Below, piece after piece: positions 54,803 through 64,000 of a stretch of 64,000 bases of DNA. Numbering within the stretch: the first letter of the stretch is position 1; every line of letters starts with the position of its first letter. A program made the translations under genes and the position numbers. Source of the DNA: Batkoa obscura. Taxonomy: Eukaryota; Entomophthoromycota; Entomophthoromycetes; Entomophthorales; Batkoaceae. The stretch lies in contig JASVEC010000009.1 of assembly GCA_030770535.1 (NCBI GenBank), forward strand, positions 62,001-126,000. The letters are read 5' to 3'. The notes below the pieces were generated by a model. It was not told the DNA's origin, made no database searches, and saw only the letters and a list, made by a program, of their open reading frames with translations.

Positions 54803-57122
54803 GATAGATTTTAAAAAATTTAACTTTATAACGCTTTGATGTTTACAGTTTCGCTGCTTTTATAGTTTTATTTTAATATCGAATCATATTAGTCAAGGGA
54901 CCTTTCAATCTCAAAAAGAAACCAAATGTCTTCCTTTAATGAATTGATTTATCAACAAGGCTTATCTTTTATCCTTTAATCAATTTTTGGTCTTTTTATC
55001 ACCAACAAATATTTAAATTATATACAGATACTGCAACTTTTTTGCGATTTAATTAATTATTCATTTGAGGATAAAATTTATTGAATCTTGCAAAGTCTTG
55101 AGATTAAGCTTCGAAAAGACCAAACAGGCAAATAGTTAATGCTAAAAATCGTCGCAAATTAAGTTGAAGTAGAATTGAATTAACTGTCAATCTATTAAAA
55201 TCAAATCTCAAAGCAATGTTCTTTGAAATGAAACAGTTTAATGAACTAGAATATTAGTTTGTTATACATTATATAATTAAACTTACCCACCCTACTCTCC
55301 AAATCATCTACTTGTGTCTTTTTATTAATACATTTATCTGCATTTTCCTTTTATTTAGTATAAACATAGTTTTAATAATGGTTTTAATTCAATTGTTAGA
55401 CTAAAATTCTTTTAAATTTTGCAAATTTACAACCAAAATAAATTTAAACACTACTTGATAAATATCGTTTATTCTCTCGTACTTGCCAATCTTTATTATT
55501 GAAAGGCGGCTTAATTATTTAAATAATAACTGATTATTTAATACTTGCTGCCTTTACCCTGGCTTTTTAAAATCTTGGAAGGAGTAATTAGTTCTTTAGT
55601 GTTTTCTTTCTAGAAAAATAACTTAGTTTGGGACAAGGAGGCGTAAGAAAAATAAAGGCAAAGTAGAAGTGAAAGAATGGTAGTGTTATTTATATCTTTT
55701 GAGAGACATTCATGGGTTGAATCATCTTCTGATTTAGTGTGTCTATACTGAGAAGCTTCACATCCTGCTATTTATAAGTTAGTTCAAATATAAAATAGAG
55801 TATTTTTGGTTACCTAGTTTTTAAATAGAAGCATATAATAAATTATTACCTCTTGGATCTAGAAACAAAATTATATTGTTCTTCATAATTGTTGATAAGT
55901 ATATTTTAATTTCATCTAACTGCTATCTAATATAAGCATGATCAATACATCAATTATCATTATTAAATGATTAGTTAAGTTTGCTCAAAGATTCAAAGTA
56001 AAGTTTCTATAAGTAATGATAATAATAGATAAGATAATCTAAATAAGAAAAGTTATTATTTTATGTATGAACGTCAATAAACTGATTTCCAGCTACTAAT
56101 ATTCTCTATAAAGATTAATAATAGATTAATACCCTCTCCAATTACTGATCTATAACAAAAATAGTGTTGCTGCTTTTAAAAGTATATCGCTGTAGATAAT
56201 AGAAGAATGTTAAATTGCACTTGACTTAATTTAAACTCATTATATCATGAAAGCACTTTTCAGCTTATACACTAAAGACATATCATTTCTGTGATTATTT
56301 TGCTATAATATAGTATAAAACAATATAAACAATTGATTAACTGTTACAAAATTAATTTTGATCAATAAATAAATCCAAATTAATATAATTAATTATATAC
56401 CATAGTAACTAAAAGTACGGAACTACCTAACTGGAAATAGACTATATAACTTCATATCATTTATAAATATAATAAGAAGCTTATTATTATGAATAGTTGT
56501 TTTTTTAGAACATTAGTCATTCTTTTTTTAACTTTTTATTGTTATTTAATAGTAATAAAATATTCATTCCTTAAAAACAAATATTTTATATCTGGTATCC
56601 TTATTGATTCGGCAACCATTGATAAGTGGGCTAAAATAGTTTCAAAGTGTCATAGCATTTATTGATCAAAACATGTCGCCTATAACTTAATTATATTTTA
56701 TATAATAAGTATATTTAAAAAAATGTAACTCATCTTAATTTAATATTCAAAAACTAATTTCAATCTCAATAATATAAAGTTTCACCAACTCAAATAATAG
56801 TTTACTTTTGAGAATTCTAAATTCAATATTTTTTGCAAGTAGTCCAAAGTAGGCTGTAACCCATTTTGAATAAAGTTGTAATATATTGTCTAATGAGCTA
56901 TAAAATCAGTAAGTTAAAATTCGCTTCAATTATATTAATTTATTTTATATTGTCTAGTTCTCCTAATAGCATTTGTTACTCTTCATATTTAGTATTTCTA
57001 TATAATCCCATTGATTTAACAATGACAGAATGCTTTGATTTTATTGGCAATTTATCATAAACAAAAAATGGATAATCAACTCATAATTGAAAAGACTAAG
57101 CTAACCTTTTAACATAAAAAAG
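54803..57122. other. Amidase 4 upstream region and intergenic
   Basis: The first ~1.7 kb is the paralogue of the amidase 3 upstream region. The remaining ~600 bases up to the next gene show nothing recognisable. A 64-codon open frame near 56866 has no protein-like features. Confidence 0.5.
54857..54864 (-). promoter_or_regulatory. TATA box of amidase gene 4
   Basis: TATAAAAG on the minus strand about 55 bases upstream of the start, in the same conserved block as amidase 3. Confidence 0.6.
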
Positions 57123-58754
57123 ATGAAAAAGCAAGCCAAACAACTTCTACAGAAAAGCAAGAAAATCCAAGACCCCACCTATAAAGTATTAATCAATAGT
57201 CTACTACCTTCTTTACATCTAAACTCAACAAATGATGTTGAATTAAAACAAAAAAAGGAGAGCTATTTTAATTTGATCAACGGATTCCTACCTGCCATCA
57301 ATTTAACAAATAATACGGATATTAGTAAAACAAGTACCAAAAATAAAGACCCGGTAAGTTTAATGAAACAATATTATAAGCTAGAGAATATGTATAAAGA
57401 GGAAAAACAAAATATTGATCACTCACTTAAAGGCACTCAGGATTATTTAAATGCCATAGAACATAACACCAAGATTTTAACAAATACTCAAGTTATCCAG
57501 AAACTAGGTACATTAGATGGTTTCATTACTTTTATTGATTGTGAGTCACGGGAACACCAGGCGATTATTAGTCAAGCCTTAAAGCAGCATGCTATCTCAT
57601 GGGACAATGATGAGGTATTATTTAATTTATATTTAAGTATTAAGATGCCACAACTATTAAAAAATAATGAGCGTGAGTTTTTTGAACAATTATTTGATAC
57701 ATTTTTGAAACTGAAGTATAATTCAAATCTGGCCATTTCGTTAAACAGATATCAATCCCTGCCAATAAATATTTTATTTTTAAACCGATTCAATGCAAAG
57801 AAACAGATAGGACCAAGTATTTTATTATTTTTAAAAATGAAGCATAAATCTTATTTTAATCATAATAACAGACTTATGTTAATTAAAAATGAAAAAGCGT
57901 TAATTGAAAAGCTTGTTGTGATTTTAAATGAACAAAAGATTGCATCTGGTAAACGCACCCTTTTTACCTATTCCCTTGGTACTTTTCGTTTACTATTAAA
58001 TTGGAACCAAAAACAATTATCAAATTTATTTTTCAACAAATATATCTTACCTTTTATGAAAGTGACTTCAGATAAAAAGGTGGTTAATTGCTTGACTGAT
58101 ATTATTAAATACTATAATGAACAGCAACTTAGCTTGGAACAAGCAGAACATCTGACAATTATGGCATCTGTTTTACCGATTAATAGTGAAACGGAGGTGC
58201 TGCTTCAAAGAACAGTGAACCAACTGATAGACATGGATTATTTAGAACCTATCGTTAAATTATATGATAAATCAATCAGCTTACATAATAACTATAATAT
58301 TGTGTACCTACAACAAAACCCAAGTCAAATTGCAATGTACCATCAACTATTTTCATATTTTATTCAACGAAACAATTCCAACGAAGCTTATACCATTTTG
58401 GTACAATTGCATCAACTTGATCAAATTAAATCAAGGGATTTAGATGCTCTCTGGTTCTTATTTACCCAATTAATCTTAACAAAATCTAAACATTTAGCTA
58501 CCAAAACCCTATTAATTATTCAACAATTATATCCTGATAAATTATGGGAGTATCATTCCTTAACTTTAGGTAATATCAATCCAAATTTATTTGTATTATA
58601 TTATAATTTAATTAACAATATTAAATATGATGAGATAAATCAAACTAATTTCAAGACTTTCATAAAAGAGCAGAAGAATAAACGAGATACCTTACAGTCA
58701 AAACAATTTAATCATTATTTTAAATTCATTCAACTTAGCCTAGTAAACAATTAA
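57123..58754 (+). CDS. Helical-repeat-like protein of unknown function
   Basis: Single exon, 543 residues, not recognised. The N-terminus is basic (MKKQAKQLLQKSKKIQDPTY), compatible with a mitochondrial targeting sequence, followed by a Lys/Thr-rich linker. From about residue 90 the protein reads as continuous alpha-helix with Leu/Ile/Tyr-rich amphipathic segments of 30-40 residues, reminiscent of diverged TPR/PPR-type solenoids. No catalytic motif is seen. Divergent mitochondrial RNA-processing or translation factors often look like this in fungi, but that is inference from composition only. Confidence 0.7.
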   Translation: MKKQAKQLLQKSKKIQDPTYKVLINSLLPSLHLNSTNDVELKQKKESYFNLINGFLPAINLTNNTDISKTSTKNKDPVSLMKQYYKLENMYKEEKQNIDHSLKGTQDYLNAIEHNTKILTNTQVIQKLGTLDGFITFIDCESREHQAIISQALKQHAISWDNDEVLFNLYLSIKMPQLLKNNEREFFEQLFDTFLKLKYNSNLAISLNRYQSLPINILFLNRFNAKKQIGPSILLFLKMKHKSYFNHNNRLMLIKNEKALIEKLVVILNEQKIASGKRTLFTYSLGTFRLLLNWNQKQLSNLFFNKYILPFMKVTSDKKVVNCLTDIIKYYNEQQLSLEQAEHLTIMASVLPINSETEVLLQRTVNQLIDMDYLEPIVKLYDKSISLHNNYNIVYLQQNPSQIAMYHQLFSYFIQRNNSNEAYTILVQLHQLDQIKSRDLDALWFLFTQLILTKSKHLATKTLLIIQQLYPDKLWEYHSLTLGNINPNLFVLYYNLINNIKYDEINQTNFKTFIKEQKNKRDTLQSKQFNHYFKFIQLSLVNN

Positions 58755-58912
58755 GTGTATATTTATAACCTTATCTTTAATAAAATTTGTTCTTTTTTAC
58801 CATTATACTTTAAACTAGTCAAATTTACAATTATATTTATTAATAATTTTTATTGTTTTTTCAAATTATAAATATTAAATCTATATTTCATGTCCAAAAC
58901 CATCAAAAATAT

Positions 58913-60307
58913 TTAAACTTCATCATCAATATATTCACCACCACCATTCTCTTCCAAATAAGCCAAACGGCTATGAACTGAATGTGCCTTATCAACTGCT
59001 CTAGCTTTGCTTAAGGCTGATTTTGATTCTACTTTAACCCTAGGAGAGTTGACGCCATCACCTAACTCAAGCATCATCTCATCTCCAAAGATAGCTGATA
59101 AAATTTCATTTTGTTCCATATGTATATGGAATCCAGTAGCAAGAGCTTCACGGAAGTGTTGGAGCTGCTTAACTCTTACCCAAGAATTAATGAAAATTGA
59201 ACGTGTTTTAAACTTTAATTTGATCTCTGGAGACTCACCATTTTCAATCGTTGGTAAGATATCCCTAAAAGCTAATCGTTGATGACGTCTCTCTTTTTTA
59301 TTTCTATACCTAGCATGATCATGCATTAAATTATTCATCTTTGCTATAAGGTCATCTTTATAGCGGTATTCTGGGTCCACCTGAGAGCTGTAAAAGATTT
59401 CATAAAATACCGCTAGATTTTCTCCACTGGCAATACGTACTATCGCATCCACATGGTCCAAAAAATCGACATGAAAATCTATGCCCTTAAGGAAAAGTCT
59501 TCGAATTTCTTCAATCTGTCCCATCAATTTAAGACCAGTAACTAAAAATCCTAGAGCAGATAAAGCGGCAACGATTACTCTGGAAGGCAATTCATCATCC
59601 TCAACCAAATCCAAAAGGTCATGAGACAATGAGAGTATATCATGTTTATCAAGTTCAGATACAAAGCATACCATAGATAAAGAATAGATGTAAGCTACTC
59701 TAATCTCAGTGTTATCCGAGTCTCTAGCTACTTTAAACATCCCAGCTTCAAGGGATTCAAACATTTCTTCGTCTTCTGGGTCAACAGTGATGGCCAAAAG
59801 CCCCATAGCTTTTTATAAATAAATGAATATATACTAATAAAAAAATAAAATTTACCTTGAGAGGCTAAAACTTTCTCTTTGGTTGATTGGCCTTTAGCTA
59901 AACAGCGTTTCAAACTTTTGAACAAAGTTTCTTGATGTGATTCGATTTCATCTTGAAGATAGTTATGTCGAAAAAGTTTAATGATTTTTGACAACGCTTC
60001 CTCACGGGTGCTGAATTAAAAGACTATTAAAAACTATTGAAAGTAGTATGTATAAATATTACGGAGTTCTTTTCTCAGTCAAATTTTCAATTGCAGTAAT
60101 CATTTGTTCATCTGGTAAATTATTAATCTCACTATCCAAATTATGTTCTTCATACTCTAAACTCATGTAAGTTTCATCTGATAAATCAGAAGTGAATGAG
60201 TATGTATCATCATCATCCGAATTGTCCCTACTTGCTAAGGGTGTATTTCTACGGCTTGACGTTTTGATTGCTACTTTTAACAAATTCTTTTCTTGCTTCC
60301 TTGGCAT
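58913..60307 (-). CDS. Interferon-related developmental regulator (IFRD) family protein
   Basis: Three exons (60307-60063, 60010-59856, 59808-58913) give 431 residues. The N-terminal ~75 residues are charged and Ser/Asp-rich. The IFRD domain is helical and runs to about residue 330. It includes TREEALSKIIKLFRHN (a family-like start), the MGLLAITVDPEDEEMFES stretch, VIVAALSALGFLV, and HVDAIVRIASGENLAVFYEI, a strong family match. The C-terminal IFRD_C segment is present (FRDILPTIENGESPEIKLKF, then SWVRVKQLQHFREALATGFH). Animal IFRD1/2 act as transcriptional co-regulators and bind inactive ribosomes; the fungal role is little known. Confidence 0.93.
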
Positions 60308-61763
60308 TTTAACTTATTGAATTTAGAAGAGAATTTTATGAATCCAACTTTTTCAATTTTGACATTACATTGCATAAGCATCAAGTGAGACATTTTATGT
60401 CATAATATGGTTTGACGTCATTAAATTGCTTTATTTGGTATATATTTGACGTTTTTACTGATGAATGACATTATAGACGCAATAAGCCTATTTAATGATA
60501 TTGATTTTATCATAAACTAATCCTCAATAAGATATAATGATGTTATCTCATATAGTAAAGAAGGAGGAATGTTTTATTAGAACTTATTTTTATAAGCTAT
60601 CAATGAAATTATTGATAAACTCTTAACTCTAAAGTTGATGATAAAATGGTAGATAGCTAGTGTTTACTTTTCTATTAAATGATATTTGTTTTTCTTTAAA
60701 ATAGATACATTGGAAAAAAGTTTAGGGTGCTGTAAAGAAGCAGGATATTTCGTTCGAATATTGGCTATAGAAAATTACTGCATTAGATTATTTTAATGTT
60801 TGTTTGTTTTATAAATGAAGTTTATATTGGGACGTCTTTTTGATTCCATTTATTTGCCCATTTCTTAAGTACTATTGAGAGAAAAATTCTTAAAATTTTA
60901 AACAAAGACATCCATATCTTAAAAGTTGCTTACTTAAAAACCAGAAAACAACCGTAAATCATTGAAAATGCTATAAAATTAATAAAATTCAATAAATGGA
61001 CATGAAACTAATTTTAATAATGTTTTATTTGTTTTATTTATTTTAGCTTGGGTGGTTTAGATTATTTTTTATTTTGGAAAGTTGTCAAAGTAAATTTTAC
61101 TAAACATTTTAAAACTAGAATGAATAAATAAAATAACAAAATAGAGCTTGAAGTGGCTGATATAATTGTTACATGTCCTTATATTATAATATAGTATATT
61201 TTTTCTATTAAAATATGATATAAGCACGCTATCAAAAACCATTTTAAGTAAAATAAATTATTAAGTACGGTTTAAACCCCATAAATAAACTAATTTTAAT
61301 TCATAACTCACACAAATTAAGTTAAATTATCTAGTTTTTCGAAAAAACATTAAATAATACGATTAATTAAAATTGTTAATTTAAAGCTGAATTTACAGTA
61401 AGAGAGATATAAATAATAAGTTTATACTACATAGTACTCTAAATACAATAAGATAAATTTTATAATTCGTTATTAAAACTTCAAAACCCAACAATAATTG
61501 GCATTTTTCATAAAAGAGAATAAAAATGACATGCAAGCAAAAGATGACTAAAAATTGGATAAATTAGTTTAAGAACTGACCAATAATTTTTAAGCTTTAA
61601 TTTTCATATCGAACTTTCCATATAAGAATTTTACAATGTGATTGGTTTTGTCTAACTAATAATGCTTAAATAGAAAAACCCTTTATTTTATTGGTGTAAT
61701 AAATTATTCATACCTCATTTTTTTGACATTTGAAAATTAATTCTTTAAATAAATCCTTCAATT
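60308..61763. other. Intergenic between divergent IFRD and SNF1
   Basis: About 1.45 kb with one degenerate ATATGGGG-type element (60824-60917). A poly-A/T-rich region precedes SNF1. No gene seen. Confidence 0.5.
60824..60917 (+). mobile_element. ATATGGGG MITE-like element, degenerate copy 10
   Basis: Recognisable as ATATTGGGACGT, then CCATTTCTTAAGTACTATTGAG, then AAATTCTTAAA and ACATCCATAT. It is the most diverged copy in the window, so insertions of this family span a range of ages. Confidence 0.65.
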
Positions 61764-63604
<1,841 letters not shown>

Positions 63605-63978
63605 TAATAGAACAAAAAGATGGGTTACGTTTTATTCTATTTATTTTAAACTAAGCTTTTCAGGATATATTCTATTTTATTTTTATTTTTTTTAATATAA
63701 AAAGTAGCTTCTATTAGTTTATGATTGTTTATTTCGTCTTTCTTGGAATGTGTTAAGCTAAAAAGCTCATATCATAGTTTATAAAGTATTCTTATTGTTG
63801 TATCGTTCTTTAATTATTAATAATAATTGATAATGATAATGATTTTACTTAATTAGCATATTAAAGTAATTATTGTTAGTACAACCAATCAGCTTCGTTA
63901 TAACATTTGAAAAAAAGAATAAAAATTCAATCAAAATTTTACAAAACTTTAACTCTTAATTTCTTTATTTTACAAAAA
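63605..63978. other. Intergenic, nothing recognised
   Basis: Short AT-rich stretch downstream of SNF1, with no repeat copy. Confidence 0.5.
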
Positions 63979-64000
63979 ATGGAAACAATTGATCTTGTAG
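63979..64000 (+). CDS. Possible start of a gene cut by the window edge
   Basis: An ATG preceded by an A-run (ACAAAAAATGG) opens a frame METIDLV that leaves the window. The leader context looks like that of other genes here, but seven codons cannot be identified. Confidence 0.25.

Larger units (their letters stand above)
49767..56490 (-). repeat. Tandem segmental duplication (amidase 3 unit and amidase 4 unit)
   Basis: Two head-to-tail units, about 49767-52780 and 52967-56490, each an amidase gene plus 1.2-1.7 kb of its 5' flank. The flanks are diverged but co-linear. The genes are more alike than the flanks in patches, indicating later conversion or selection. Confidence 0.7.

Noticed and set aside
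56866-57060. 64-codon + strand frame
   Set aside because: Hydrophobic AT-driven sequence with no further support; the next gene starts independently at 57123.

Overview
The window is strongly AT-rich nuclear DNA of a fungus. Genes are interrupted by short GT-AG introns of roughly 40-120 bases, and several proteins carry AAT/Asn runs. The gene content (fungal-type secreted amidases, PNGase A, an ENA-like Na+ ATPase, tuberin, SNF1, a complex I assembly factor) points to an aerobic fungus outside the complex-I-less yeasts, possibly an early-diverging 'zygomycete' lineage. I cannot place it further from sequence alone.

Layout. 0-8 kb: a DHX33/Dhr2-type DEAH helicase (+) and a five-exon acidic Lys/Glu-rich protein of unknown function (-). 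9-16.6 kb: an intronless type IID Na+ P-type ATPase, a small three-exon Hv1-like voltage-sensor protein, then three small secreted Pro/Tyr-rich low-complexity proteins. 17.5-20.8 kb: a centromeric histone H3 (CENP-A) facing a two-exon CENP-W gene, followed by ribosomal protein uS4 (RPS9). 22.7-31.2 kb: an NDUFAF4-like complex I assembly factor, an inositol hexakisphosphate kinase, an EBP-type sterol isomerase and an unknown single-pass membrane protein (-). 32.6-36.7 kb: an intronless tuberin (TSC2) gene (-). 36.7-41.8 kb: a 5-kb gene-poor, repeat-rich stretch. 41.8-54.8 kb: four secreted amidase-signature genes, two on + and two on -, around a secreted PNGase A gene. 57-64 kb: an unknown helical protein, IFRD (-) and the catalytic subunit of SNF1/AMPK (+). 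A possible further start codon lies at the right edge.

The intergenic DNA holds at least ten copies of one ~105-bp element with ATATGGGG...CCCCATAT ends. There are also six unrelated inverted-repeat (foldback/MITE-like) elements of about 135-190 bp. I see no tRNA, rRNA, CRISPR array or recognisable retroelement.

Possible functional links: CENP-A and CENP-W are both inner-kinetochore histone-fold proteins. TSC2, SNF1/AMPK and IP6K all belong to nutrient signalling, though they are far apart here. The amidase/PNGase A block looks like a dispersed cluster of extracellular amide hydrolases. Its members share TATA boxes and show mosaic gene conversion, including nearly identical introns in two oppositely oriented copies.
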